The position numbers were made by a program, and so were the translations under genes. Of a stretch of 26,300 bases of DNA, positions 14,201 to 22,626 are shown one piece after another (position 1 is the stretch's first letter; each line of letters opens with the position of its first letter). Under the pieces are notes generated by a model that was not told where the DNA came from, did not search any database, and saw nothing but the letters and a program-made list of their open reading frames with translations. Source of the stretch: a virus. Location: positions 1 through 26,300 of the IMG/VR virus record IMGVR_UViG_3300017717_000062; one strand, written 5' to 3'.

Positions 14201-17200
14201 GCTTCTATTGATTGCCCCTTCAGTTGAACCTTCAGGTGTAAAAGGCCTTACTTTTTTACCTTTTTTACTTACAAACACACCTGCTTTTTTCTCTTGCTCG
14301 GTTAAACCTTCGGATAAAGCTTCTGTTTCTAGCCCAGCAATAATTTTTTCATCTACAAGTTTGTCTTTTCGTTCTGCTACGTCTTCTTCAGCTAGGTCTC
14401 GAACTGCTTCTAAGCCTTCTATATCATCTCTTTCAATCCCTTCTCTTGACTCATCTTCAGTTAGTTTTACTCTGCCTTTACCACCTTCGCCTTTTCGTGC
14501 TCGTGGTACTGTTGATCCTATTGATGCCTGCATCTGATCTAATGTAAGCGCTCTGCCGTCTTTGTTATATACAGGTGCGTAGCTTGTTTGTTCATCACTA
14601 AAAGGTTTGCCTTCAAATAAAAGCGTATAACCATTGTTAGCCATCTCAGCCATTAAAAACCCAAAACCTCCTATTGCAGATTGAAAGTCTCCTTCTATTG
14701 AGTTGCCAAAAGATTTAGAAAGATTTCTACCCACGTTTATAAATTTGTTTGGGTCTACAGGAGTTTTTTCTCCGTCTTTTTCTAATTCAAATCTTGTAAA
14801 ATTATTTCTACTTCTAGGTTTGCCGGGTTCAGCTGGTTTGTTTGTCTTTCCTTTACCAACAGTTTTTGCAACTCTTTCTGCTAAATCCGGAGTAACAGTC
14901 TGTGTGCCTACAGCAGTAGATACCCCTGGCATGTCATACTTATAAATAACAACGCCATCTCCTCTTGAACTAAAACCATAAGCTTGATTACCAAGTAGGT
15001 CTGCAGCCAGCCTTTTATTAACCTCTGCATACCTTTGTACTGCAGTCTGACTGACCTTACCTTCTGACACTAGCTTGTCGAACTCTGTTACAAACTCAGC
15101 AGGTAGGGCTGTAATTTCTTCATCGCCTTTAATTACTTGATTGTAAAACTCATCTCCTTTTTTAACTACAAATTTTTCATTTTGTACTTTTGCAAAAGGT
15201 TTACCAGTTTGCTTGTTCGCGATGGGGTTTTCAAATGATCCCTGTTGTTCTTGTTTTTTATTTCCTGTTCTAGCTTTTAAATCAGGTATTATTTGTGGTT
15301 CTGTTTGAGTATCTTGAGCAAACAACCTTTCTTGTTCAGTAGTAAAAGTTTCGAAAGGTGTTTGAGAAGCTTCGTAATCATTTAAATCTTCTTCCATTGC
15401 GGATTGTTCTTCTTTGACTGGGAGCTTGCCCGCACGTTCTTCATTAAAAGCTTCTAAGGTTTGTACAACAATATTTCTATTATTAGTTCCATCTGGTCCG
15501 CCTATATAGTTTTGCGCAGCTGTAATAGCTGTTTGTTCTTCTTCTCCTATTTGTACATCATATCTTTTTAATACTTCGCTATTTTGTCCACGTACAGATA
15601 CTACAACTCTCTGTCCTTTCCCTTCTGTAGGAGGGTTGTTTCCATAGATATCTAAAAAGTTTAGTAGTCTTTGTCTATTTAAAGGTGACGCACTCATGCT
15701 GTTTACAAATCTTTGATTTAAAGTTGGGTCTAAAGAGAAGAAGGTGCCCACCCCTGGAATCATAGTTCTTTCTAAACCAGGCGTTTTATTTACTCTATTA
15801 GAAATAGGACCGAACTCTGAATAGTTTTGTTCATCTACCCATACAAACTCTCTACCTATTTTAGGGTCTATTAAGTCTGCGAATTGCGCGCTTATGTCGC
15901 TTTGTGTTTCTAAGATAGGATTTGTTTCGCCTTGTTTTGTTTGTTGATAGAGGTCAAACATTTTCTTTTCATATCCTATCTCCGCTAACTCTCTCATTTT
16001 TCCTAACACTGCGGTACCTGTACCAGTTCCAGTACCTATACCCATACCTCCTATAGCTCCCATATACAACGCTTGAAGTCTATCTAAATTAGCTTGGGTC
16101 TTTGTGTATTCACTGTCTATTCTAAATTTTTGTTGTACAGAAAGTTCTTCTTGCCCTAACTCTGCTATCCCTTCTGATGCTCCAGTTAATAAACCAGCGC
16201 CTAAACCTTTAGAAACAATATCTAATGCAGATTTAGCAGACGAAGGTGCGTCTATTACAGCTCTTTCATTTATTAAATTTTTAGCTGCTTTGCTTTTTAC
16301 ATTATTCGTAATAGCTTTATATATTAAAGCTTCGCTTCCTACCCCTATAGCACCAAACGCAATACCTTGTTGTTGTGCTCTAAAAGAAGTTATAGGATCT
16401 GTCATGCCTTGTTCGGCATAATCCCCAAAGGCAATACCAGCACCCATAGGTTGTTCTTGTGCAAAAGCACCTGCTACTGCCCCTACAGTCGCATACTTAT
16501 TTCTAAGTTGGCCACGTAGGTAAGGATAAAGAAGTTTAATAACTTTTTCTTCATCCGGCGTCATGGTGATTGCAGTTTTTTTGCCTTGTTTCTTTAAAAC
16601 ATCTAGAGTTACTTTTTTCTTTAAAATATCTTCTACTTCGGTCTGTACAAACTTTTTAGAAGCTAAACTAGCTGGAATAGTAGACAGCCCGCTACTTCCT
16701 GCTGCAGCAAAAAGTTTACTAGAACCTGTAAGATAGCTTAAACTTGCACCGACGCCTGCACCCGTCATAGCCGCAATAACACTAGTAATAGCAGTAGGAG
16801 CAAACTGTCCTGTAGCTTCTATAGCACTATCTATAAAACCGTCAAAAGTAGGGGCTTCTATAAACTCTTCAAACGATTGGCTATCTAAAAGATAATAAGC
16901 ACCTTGTTCTTGTTCTTCTTTGGCACGTCTTAGCGATTCATTCATTCGCTCTTCATTGCCGGTTATAGAAGCAATAGAAGCGTCAAAGTTTTGAAATGAA
17001 CTTACAAGGTTTTTTTGTCCGGTTTTAAAAGAAGCACGAAATCGTTCTATACCAGAAGTTAGGTCATCTACTTCTGTACGATCTTCTGGTCCAAATACTC
17101 TATCAGATTGAGTGCCTATTAAAGGTTCTAAGTCTTTAAGATTATTAGCCCTTATGTCCCTTTCGGATTGGCTGCCTATGAACTCTTTTGTTATTGCCAT
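11279..17200 (-). CDS. Giant internal virion/ejection protein with zinc metalloprotease motif
   Basis: At 1973 residues this is the second largest product. Its place after smaller internal proteins matches gp15/gp16 of T7-like phages, which leave the head and form the DNA ejection channel. Visible parts: charged N-terminus (1-130); Gly/Ala-rich hydrophobic segments (133-170 and others up to about 400); a long polar, Glu/Lys-rich middle (about 600-1150); a zincin motif HEIGH at 1188-1192 in a VAHEIGHTF context, with EWVSD at 1238-1242 as candidate third-ligand site; and a C-terminal third with hydrophobic segments (for example 1853-1875). The latter ends in a Pro/Gly/Tyr-rich tail. The fold suggests a peptidase working on host envelope or virion proteins; no lytic transglycosylase motif is evident. 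The ATG at 17200 follows the upstream stop by 3 bp with no good Shine-Dalgarno sequence, so coupling is likely. The function is inferred. Confidence 0.8.
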   Translation of the reverse strand: MAITKEFIGSQSERDIRANNLKDLEPLIGTQSDRVFGPEDRTEVDDLTSGIERFRASFKTGQKNLVSSFQNFDASIASITGNEERMNESLRRAKEEQEQGAYYLLDSQSFEEFIEAPTFDGFIDSAIEATGQFAPTAITSVIAAMTGAGVGASLSYLTGSSKLFAAAGSSGLSTIPASLASKKFVQTEVEDILKKKVTLDVLKKQGKKTAITMTPDEEKVIKLLYPYLRGQLRNKYATVGAVAGAFAQEQPMGAGIAFGDYAEQGMTDPITSFRAQQQGIAFGAIGVGSEALIYKAITNNVKSKAAKNLINERAVIDAPSSAKSALDIVSKGLGAGLLTGASEGIAELGQEELSVQQKFRIDSEYTKTQANLDRLQALYMGAIGGMGIGTGTGTGTAVLGKMRELAEIGYEKKMFDLYQQTKQGETNPILETQSDISAQFADLIDPKIGREFVWVDEQNYSEFGPISNRVNKTPGLERTMIPGVGTFFSLDPTLNQRFVNSMSASPLNRQRLLNFLDIYGNNPPTEGKGQRVVVSVRGQNSEVLKRYDVQIGEEEQTAITAAQNYIGGPDGTNNRNIVVQTLEAFNEERAGKLPVKEEQSAMEEDLNDYEASQTPFETFTTEQERLFAQDTQTEPQIIPDLKARTGNKKQEQQGSFENPIANKQTGKPFAKVQNEKFVVKKGDEFYNQVIKGDEEITALPAEFVTEFDKLVSEGKVSQTAVQRYAEVNKRLAADLLGNQAYGFSSRGDGVVIYKYDMPGVSTAVGTQTVTPDLAERVAKTVGKGKTNKPAEPGKPRSRNNFTRFELEKDGEKTPVDPNKFINVGRNLSKSFGNSIEGDFQSAIGGFGFLMAEMANNGYTLLFEGKPFSDEQTSYAPVYNKDGRALTLDQMQASIGSTVPRARKGEGGKGRVKLTEDESREGIERDDIEGLEAVRDLAEEDVAERKDKLVDEKIIAGLETEALSEGLTEQEKKAGVFVSKKGKKVRPFTPEGSTEGAINRSTREQQLQRPVERAEKNLEYSNDRLAIAEQNLFDAQKNEMEQRIQEDPTDQYAYDSSALFREWTKKPAQSKEQQKLSKIQAKASKEIIKYSTTIEKHLGVEVLDTLKNLAKNTLGINREILFFSTEDTITLDDKNLEKRAKAAQAKFGPTSNYRGYNVRGRGNTDVLIIQTRDGFNVEDQGARLFTVAHEIGHTFIYQELDRSLKNPTLRNALQKAFEKAKALGTTKQYQLEGDKGFQEWVSDQIAVFLIDETKKATNQTESFFKNIATKVKAFFTKYSAVAKRRFTQDPAFNDYIQEVMSSNKNNKFQYQQKAKIEEQVEAVQKVITKGAEKNLKRTVDKIIETGEIPNTQTDSATRTLRTIFQDTDGLLRSFGKPGKTLARLFKQRVGTTEKTGYLTKVFSLARSKMNEIQTILNVETAADMNETVEKTLQELENPNTPFEQLSPQAQNMRTFLIKHYNDLNLGELGVGFLENYFPRMYKMEELLNDPGLREDLVNLLAAANPQVNKSELVDAVTEMLSKADEDPNFSREEDQVFEVGMLAKRAEFFRNLNTQDLRNAGLLEDASYALQRYIQNSVKRRGFADIGGSKAIEEQLALIKDPKERKLAEDSVKAILGRVDPVDNAVLRNINNAGLFFNVATLLPLSVFASFPDVAGPILRYRGIPNFLETMRTITAAMSDEELNTFGKNIGAVGINAMNEQYVGAGELQYTSKGTKKATNQFFRFIQLEQFTNFTRRFAAGMARVFLLDNASKALEGDETAQRYLAELDVTAEEVIAWGGGDITAPSNQRVRLAAARFVDEAIVRPNAAERPIWASDPRFALVWQLKSFFYSYGKNIVMGTGREMQSRMTEAGMKGAAIPLFMAAVTLMPLTMLGLDLRERFKIGLAYALPGVSPQDKNYRRSLEMDYGEYSTEILDRSGVLGPYTMALPLFIERKRYGDPLWVGPLGPTIGTGYDLIAGDIKPKNLIPFYSAL

Positions 17201-17203
17201 ACA

Positions 17204-19714
17204 TTACTTGTTTAAAACTTTAATATTTTGCTTGCCTAGATTTGCGTAAAAGCTCATTTGATATTGAGAGTCTGAATTACCAAACTCTCTATTAAACTCT
17301 TGGTCTTCAATCACTACGTTAGTCCTTGCCCCACCTGTGTTGCCTGGCTGTCTTACTATGAAACGTACAGGGTCGTAGCTACCATCTTTCCTTTGGTTTA
17401 CTTCTACTTGCATGTAAGGAAAAATGTCATCTTCAGGATTTGCAAAAGGATTTCTATTAGCAAATAAATTTCTGATGGATTCAAACCAGCTAGTTTTACC
17501 TTCATATTTATTAACTAAGGTTTTTACTGTTTGGTTTGTTTGAGCTCTTTCTAATTTTTCAATCTGATTTAAGTTATTCTCAAGATTTGTCTGTTGTGTT
17601 GAGTTTAGCCCTCGTTTTGCACCATTAGCTATTATCTGAGCTCTTTTTTTATTTACAGGCCCATTGGCTGTCATTACATATTCTGGAAATAATTCTGGGT
17701 ACTTACCCGCAAACTTCTTACGCTGTAGTAACATTTGACCTTGTAATTCATCAAAACTAGTCCCATCTTCATTGGTAATAAAAAGGTCGTTAATTTCTTG
17801 AATCTCTCCGCTTGTATCAAAATCTTTTAAGTAATAGTCTGTAAACTCTGTTAGGCTTTGGCTTTGTATACTTCTTCGTTCTTTAGCAACTTCAAAACCT
17901 AATCTATCTGAGCTAGTAAGTGCAGTCAGAGTTTGATTAAAAAGTGTAGCTTGTGTTTCTTTAACTCCCCCAGATCTTTCAGCAATTAGAGCTGCCAAGG
18001 TTTGGTTCGTATTAAAATCATTACCAGGATTTATTCTTGCTTTTATTTCTTCTATATTAGTAGTAAAACTTTGAGCATCATTAATACCGAGAGTTGCAAA
18101 AGCTTCTTCTAATTTAGCTGCAATATTTTGAGCTCCTTCATTAGTTGCGGACGCAACAAAATTTGCATAGTTATTTTCATCTTGAAACCAAGTTGCCGCT
18201 TCTTGCGCACTTTTAAATTTAGGAATGTTAACAGGTTCTAGCTCAACAGCTGGGCCTGTACCTGTCATATCTGTAGCGTCATCCATCTCATCAAGTTCAC
18301 CTTGAATTATGCCACCAGCTATATTCCCACCTACACTTGTACCTACTAAACCTACCCCTGCTGCTCTACCTGGGGCAAACTCTCTTACTACGTTACCAGC
18401 AGTATCTTTAACTTGTTCAGTTACAACCCTCGGATTGCCTGTGTTACCACTACCAAAGTCTTTAACTTTGTCTATTGTAGATCTTTTTTTCAAATCTGCT
18501 TCGCCAGCTTTAACGATTTGTTGGCCTTGTGGAGAGCCTGTAGGAAATTTATTACCGCTCTTAGCTACAGCTAAAGATTCTTTTTTAGGTTTTGTTACTG
18601 CTGACTTAACAAAGTTAAGTAGTTTTGTGCTTATGTTAGCTCTAGATAACACCCCCGCGCCAAAAGCTATAGCTCTTACTCCAGCGTAAGTTGCTGCGCC
18701 TATTCCAGGAATGACTAACAAACCTGTACTTAACAAGGACACTTTTTCTCCCGTGTTCATGTTGTTCCAAGCTGCAATCATAGCGTTTTGATCTTCTTCA
18801 CTTAGGCTCGACCCTTCTACCATTTCGTAGGCCGCTTGTCCCTCTTTTGAATTTGGGTCTGGGGGTCCAACTAACTTTGCTATTTCAGGTCTCATTTCTG
18901 TCAGAGCAATTCCAGGTATTTGGTCGTCTTGCTTAGCTACTTGTTCTGGGTCTTGTTGGTCAGCAAGCATTGCTGCGATACCTTCGTTGAATTGATTAAG
19001 GTTATCTGGGTCATCTAATAAACCATTTTCGTAAGCTTCTTTTACACCCATAGCTATATTTGTATACACATTATCTGCCATCGCCTCAACGTCTTCTCGA
19101 GCGTTACTTAAATATCCCGGCTTGTAGTTGGAGTTTATGCGTTTGTACTCATAAGCTACTTTAGCTAATTCATTCCAGTCTGACAGAGTATATTCTGCTA
19201 TTTGATCTCCTTCTTTATCACTTTGCATTACTGTTTTAGGGGCCATATCGCCTTTGTAGTTTTCACCTACAACAAACACAGTGTTGGTGTTTTGATTGTA
19301 AACAGCGTCGGTCACTCTAAAGTCTTCAGTAGTACCACCTACTGTTTGGGTTGTATTTAACAAAGGTAAATCGCCGAATAGAGCTCCTATAAATTCTTTA
19401 TGTTTTGGAATAAACTGAGTACCCTCTTCGTTTTTAACTACCGATAATAAATTAGCGCCAAAAGATAACTCTTCGGTCTCTAAAGGTTGGTAATTAGCTC
19501 CAGTCAACTCGGAAGCTCTCATATCATCTAGAAGCCTATCATTAAAACCAGTAGTAACTCCCTCAGCTAGCATTTTGTCTTCATTCGCTTTTCTAGCCCT
19601 ACGCTCTTGTACGTCTTGGGGAATAAGAGCATCTTTAATAGCGTCGCCTACAACTGGTAATTTATAAAGAAGACCTTTTGGTTTATAGTCTTCTGGCAAG
19701 TATTGATTAGACAT
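17204..19714 (-). CDS. Internal virion protein, 836 aa
   Basis: I recognise no enzyme domain. The protein has a charged N-terminus (MSNQYLPEDYKPKGLLYKLP) and a mainly helical, Asn/Gln/Glu-rich body. There are two Gly/Ala-rich hydrophobic regions that could insert in membranes (about 325-357, LLSTGLLVIPGIGAATYAGV and beyond; and about 450-472, GVGLVGTSVGGNIAGG). The last third is polar with coiled-coil character (for example NLENNLNQIEKLERAQTNQ). Size, membrane-active segments and position between small internal proteins and the giant protease-motif protein match a gp15-like internal core/ejection protein of T7-type phages, though I see no sequence match to gp15. Its ATG overlaps the stop of the preceding gene by one base (TAATG at 19716-19712). 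Confidence 0.7.
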   Translation of the reverse strand: MSNQYLPEDYKPKGLLYKLPVVGDAIKDALIPQDVQERRARKANEDKMLAEGVTTGFNDRLLDDMRASELTGANYQPLETEELSFGANLLSVVKNEEGTQFIPKHKEFIGALFGDLPLLNTTQTVGGTTEDFRVTDAVYNQNTNTVFVVGENYKGDMAPKTVMQSDKEGDQIAEYTLSDWNELAKVAYEYKRINSNYKPGYLSNAREDVEAMADNVYTNIAMGVKEAYENGLLDDPDNLNQFNEGIAAMLADQQDPEQVAKQDDQIPGIALTEMRPEIAKLVGPPDPNSKEGQAAYEMVEGSSLSEEDQNAMIAAWNNMNTGEKVSLLSTGLLVIPGIGAATYAGVRAIAFGAGVLSRANISTKLLNFVKSAVTKPKKESLAVAKSGNKFPTGSPQGQQIVKAGEADLKKRSTIDKVKDFGSGNTGNPRVVTEQVKDTAGNVVREFAPGRAAGVGLVGTSVGGNIAGGIIQGELDEMDDATDMTGTGPAVELEPVNIPKFKSAQEAATWFQDENNYANFVASATNEGAQNIAAKLEEAFATLGINDAQSFTTNIEEIKARINPGNDFNTNQTLAALIAERSGGVKETQATLFNQTLTALTSSDRLGFEVAKERRSIQSQSLTEFTDYYLKDFDTSGEIQEINDLFITNEDGTSFDELQGQMLLQRKKFAGKYPELFPEYVMTANGPVNKKRAQIIANGAKRGLNSTQQTNLENNLNQIEKLERAQTNQTVKTLVNKYEGKTSWFESIRNLFANRNPFANPEDDIFPYMQVEVNQRKDGSYDPVRFIVRQPGNTGGARTNVVIEDQEFNREFGNSDSQYQMSFYANLGKQNIKVLNK

Positions 19715-20247
19715 TATCCACCACTCGCTGCGCCAGAGATTGCGCCTTTTATTAAACTACCGCCTATTTTGAATAAGTTACCTCTATAAGAAGCTTTTGC
19801 ATTTCTATATGCGTTTTCTCTAGAAACTTGAGCGAGGCCAGACTGTGCTAACATGCCTGTTGCTCCAGCTTTTTGTCTATTAAAAGAGGCTAGTAATTGT
19901 GCTCTTAAAGCTTGGTTAACTTCTCTTTGATTTCTTCTAGCTAAATTTATTGTGTTGACTGTAGCAAGTGAGCCTCCTCTTTGTTGAGCTCTTTGCATTT
20001 CTTTTCTTTGCGCTGGTGAAAGGTTACCGCCGCCGTACCTTTCTAAATTACGTTGCATTATTTGGTTTTGTTTTTCTATTTCCATAGGTGCTACTTCCCT
20101 AGCCCTATCTACAATAGAAGTATCGTTCATAGCTTGTTGAAGAAGTCGGTCCTGAAATGGAGCATCTTCTTTCATAAAATTGTCGTAGTCAGAACGTAAG
20201 AAACCTTCTAAATCGTTAGTTGGATTATATCCTTGGTCAAGTGCCAT
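19714..20247 (-). CDS. Small internal virion protein (gp14-like by position)
   Basis: The 177-residue protein is rich in Arg, Gln and Asn over most of its length (for example RRNQREVNQALRAQ), and ends in a Gly/Ala/Ile-rich amphipathic tail (NLFKIGGSLIKGAISGAASGG). This plan, a basic helical body followed by a short membrane-seeking tail, is typical of the gp14-type ejection protein that enters the host outer membrane first in T7-like phages. Support is by composition and position, not by a shared motif. An GGAG box stands 6 nt before the ATG at 20247. It overlaps the upstream gene by 11 bp and shares a one-base stop-start overlap with the 836-aa gene downstream. Confidence 0.65.
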   Translation of the reverse strand: MALDQGYNPTNDLEGFLRSDYDNFMKEDAPFQDRLLQQAMNDTSIVDRAREVAPMEIEKQNQIMQRNLERYGGGNLSPAQRKEMQRAQQRGGSLATVNTINLARRNQREVNQALRAQLLASFNRQKAGATGMLAQSGLAQVSRENAYRNAKASYRGNLFKIGGSLIKGAISGAASGG

Positions 20248-20821
20248 CGTTTTCTCCAGAAGTCATTAATTTACCACTGTACTCTGCGGCTGGTAGTAAT
20301 AGATTCATAGCAGCAGAATCACGTTTTATTTTAGCATTTGCAGTTCCTAATAAATCAGAAGTAGCTAACTTTACATTTGCTCCCAGTCCTTTTGTTAGAG
20401 TATCAAACTCTCCCATCTGGGCTTTTAAGCCAAGTAAATTAGCTTCGTCTTTTTTTATTTTTCCTTTAGTTCCACCGACGCTTACATTATTTACAGCACC
20501 TATTAAACTATCTGCAGACTTATTAACATCCATAGTTCGTCCTAAAATATTACCAACTCCTATACCAGCTTTAACTCCTACTCCAAGAACTCCTGGTATA
20601 TTTGTTGCGGCTTTCATAGCATCGAAGTTAGCTATACCTTCTCCTTCACTTACAAAATTCTTTTCACCGTAATCACGAATAGCGCCAATTGTTTTTCTAA
20701 TCTGTGGATTTAGTTTATTAAGCAACTCATTGGCAAACTGTGTTTGGAATTTTTCTATAGACGTAGCTTTATACCTATCTTTTTTAGGTTTCCCTGCCAT
20801 TTGTCTTAATTTACCGCTCAT
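20237..20821 (-). CDS. Small internal or head-neck protein, unknown function
   Basis: From the ATG at 20821 the product is 194 residues. It has a strongly basic start (MSGKLRQMAGKPKKDRYK), a helical middle, a Gly/Val-rich stretch (NIPGVLGVGVKAGIGVGNIL) and a polar end. No family is recognised. The frame is open to an upstream ATG at 20860 that would add 13 residues and overlap the previous gene by 40 bp. I choose 20821 because AGGAG stands at 20835-20831, 9 nt before it, and because this ATG overlaps the upstream stop by one base (TAATG), the same junction seen elsewhere in this operon. Its place between a gp13-like protein and a gp14-like protein suggests a virion-internal or assembly role. 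Confidence 0.7.
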   Translation of the reverse strand: MSGKLRQMAGKPKKDRYKATSIEKFQTQFANELLNKLNPQIRKTIGAIRDYGEKNFVSEGEGIANFDAMKAATNIPGVLGVGVKAGIGVGNILGRTMDVNKSADSLIGAVNNVSVGGTKGKIKKDEANLLGLKAQMGEFDTLTKGLGANVKLATSDLLGTANAKIKRDSAAMNLLLPAAEYSGKLMTSGENDGT

Positions 20822-21249
20822 TAAACTTTTCTCCTGAATATCCTTGTATCTAGTTCCCACCCTTCTTTTATAAAGTAGGATTCTAATTCCTTAATTTTAG
20901 TATGAGCCGCTACGTATGTGCAACCTATACTTTTAGCAAGCTGGCTAAACCAATCTCGCTTTTGAACCCAAATATTGTTACCTTTTTCATATGTGTAACC
21001 TAGCCATATAAATAAAGTTCGTTCTTTTGTAAACTCATCAACCTCTACCGTAAGTATTACAAACCCAAAAGCAGCCTTGTACAAAAAAGCTTGTTCTGAC
21101 ACACAAGCTGCATAAACATCTTCAGGTCTATAGCTTAAAGTTCTATCTTTAAGTATTTCAACTATGCCAGGCTTTACTTCTTCCCAACAAGTTCGAATAT
21201 CAACAGGAACAAGATCTTTAGTAGTCGATTTCCTTTCCGTACTTTCCAT
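20821..21249 (-). CDS. GNAT-fold/gp13-like small phage protein
   Basis: The 142-residue protein looks like a small acetyltransferase fold: FGFVILTVEVDEFTKERTLF then IWLGYTYEKGNNIW as central strands, followed by WFSQLAKSIGCTYVAAHTKI and a C-terminal GWELDTRIFRRKV. The pattern 'FVI..V.......L.I.......', a helix beginning L...A...GC, then 'GW.......' is that of the T7 gp13/DUF2833 type proteins, which are related to GNAT enzymes and serve in head assembly. A canonical acetyl-CoA Q/RxxGxG/A loop is not obvious, so enzyme activity is doubtful. The ATG at 21249 overlaps the upstream gene by 32 bp and is supported by AAGGAG 5 nt before it. It precedes the internal virion proteins, as gp13 does in T7. 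Confidence 0.6.
   Translation of the reverse strand: MESTERKSTTKDLVPVDIRTCWEEVKPGIVEILKDRTLSYRPEDVYAACVSEQAFLYKAAFGFVILTVEVDEFTKERTLFIWLGYTYEKGNNIWVQKRDWFSQLAKSIGCTYVAAHTKIKELESYFIKEGWELDTRIFRRKV
20831..20835 (-). promoter_or_regulatory. Ribosome binding site that decides the 20821 start
   Basis: AGGAG lies 9 nt before the ATG at 20821 and inside the coding region of the preceding gene. No comparable box precedes the longer alternative start at 20860. Confidence 0.6.
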
Positions 21250-21892
21250 ACCGTCTCCTTGGCATACCTATTCCTTTGTACTTAACAGTTCTTTTTACCC
21301 CAAGGTCTCCGCCTCGGGCCCTTAATTCTGCTTGTTTTATTTCTTGATTAAACTGAAAACTATATTCTTGTGCTGCTCCTACATCAGACCATTCTCTATT
21401 TGGCATGCGTAGTAATCTATATAAAGTGCCATATATAATTGCATCTCTATATTGATTAGAAATTACAGTATCTATGTTGTTTGAAGTTCTACTTGGTTTT
21501 AAAGCTACGCTTGCTATAACTTGTTTTGGCCCACTTGGTACTGGAACTATCCAAAAAGTAGAAGGTGTTTTTTGTAAATAAACGTGGGGATTGCCTGTTC
21601 TATTTCTCCAATCTGGATAATTTAACTCCAGGCTACGTGGGCTAATAGGGTCCATGTCATTACCATCGTGGGTCATTAGTAAGACTTGGTGTACTTCTGT
21701 GCCTGTGGGTATGTCAAAGTCATATTCAAATACACCCGAAATTGTACTAAAAGGGTCTATGTCGAGAATATATGCTTTTGATCTTTCACAAAACTCTATT
21801 GTTGCAGAACGTAAGTTTTGTTCTACCAAAGAGTCTGGACACAAAGGTACGTAAGGTAGAACTTCTTTAACTAAAGAAGAGTAGGCCGCCAC
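21218..21892 (-). CDS. Head-tail connector/neck protein
   Basis: The 224-residue protein begins VAAYSSLVKEVLPYVPLCPD and carries IEFCERSKAY, a beta-rich section (FEYDFDIPTGTEVHQVLLM), FWIVPVPSG and a helical YRDAIIYGTLYRLLRMPNRE. I know this set ('EFC..S..', 'W.......P', 'R..I..G.L..LL..P...W.D') from a widespread podovirus protein encoded next to the tail adaptor. It is thought to be part of the neck or tail tube. The C-terminus is basic (GIGMPRRRYGKYGKEID). Translation starts at a GTG at 21892, two bases after the upstream stop, with AGGTAGG close before it; an ATG two bases upstream is in another frame. The 3' end overlaps the gp13-like gene by 32 bp. Confidence 0.7.
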   Translation of the reverse strand: MAAYSSLVKEVLPYVPLCPDSLVEQNLRSATIEFCERSKAYILDIDPFSTISGVFEYDFDIPTGTEVHQVLLMTHDGNDMDPISPRSLELNYPDWRNRTGNPHVYLQKTPSTFWIVPVPSGPKQVIASVALKPSRTSNNIDTVISNQYRDAIIYGTLYRLLRMPNREWSDVGAAQEYSFQFNQEIKQAELRARGGDLGVKRTVKYKGIGMPRRRYGKYGKEIDY

Positions 21893-21894
21893 AT

Positions 21895-22620
21895 TTACCT
21901 ACCTTGCTGTTGCATTACCCTAGGAACAGCGCCTAAGTTAGAAACTGGATCATTATTTGGGTCTAACAACATTTGAGCTTGTCCGCCTTGTCCAATACTA
22001 GCTGTAAATAGCTGATAATGATTTTGTGCTCTTTGTGCATTTCCTGCGTACTCTGCATCTTTCATATACGCTCTATACAACACGAAATCAATAATCGCAT
22101 TTGCATATATATCATCTACACTAATAGTTGCAGAACTATTTGCTAGATCTGTTGGTGAATTAGAAAATACAATTTCTACAAAAGCATTCCCAGCTACCCC
22201 TGGATACACATAAAAGTTCCTTGGATCATCTTCATCAAACATATAATGTTTAACTATTGTTCCGTGGGCTGCATCTCCAGATACAGTTGGATCGTTCCAA
22301 TCTGGTTCTTGTGTATTTAAAATATCAGCGTTTACTATTCTAATAGCTCTTTTACCAGTAGCACTTCCGCTAGCTGCAGACATGTTTCTAGTTAATTTAA
22401 TTAACCTTAAACCACCAGATGGTAAAGCTTGTTTTGTACCTGTAACTAACTGTACGTTAGAGGTTGTTGCTGATGACTCAGGTCTGAAATTTACAATTTC
22501 TCTTTGAGCATCGTTTATATACCTAAGTAACTCAGCTTCTGGCCACCTAACACTAGTAGTGTCCTGTAAGGTGTCTTGAATTCTGCTAAGTAAGTTAGCG
22601 CCTGTAAGTGTCCCTGCCAT
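21895..22620 (-). CDS. Head-tail adaptor, DUF6682-like
   Basis: The 241-residue protein begins with the pattern of the DUF6682 phage adaptor family: LLSRIQDTLQDTTSVRWPEA, ELLRYINDAQREIVNFRPES, a TGTKQALPSGGLRLIKLTRN stretch, a beta-rich core (FYVYPGVAGNAFVEIVFSN) and a helical part with IDFVLYRAYMKDAEY. Proteins of this type bind under the portal and connect the head to the tail tube, like gp11 of T7 in role. The next gene begins after 2 bp and appears to be its partner in the neck. The ATG at 22620 has GGAG 9 nt upstream. The C-terminal end is Gln/Arg-rich. Confidence 0.8.
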   Translation of the reverse strand: MAGTLTGANLLSRIQDTLQDTTSVRWPEAELLRYINDAQREIVNFRPESSATTSNVQLVTGTKQALPSGGLRLIKLTRNMSAASGSATGKRAIRIVNADILNTQEPDWNDPTVSGDAAHGTIVKHYMFDEDDPRNFYVYPGVAGNAFVEIVFSNSPTDLANSSATISVDDIYANAIIDFVLYRAYMKDAEYAGNAQRAQNHYQLFTASIGQGGQAQMLLDPNNDPVSNLGAVPRVMQQQGR

Positions 22621-22626
22621 AATGTA

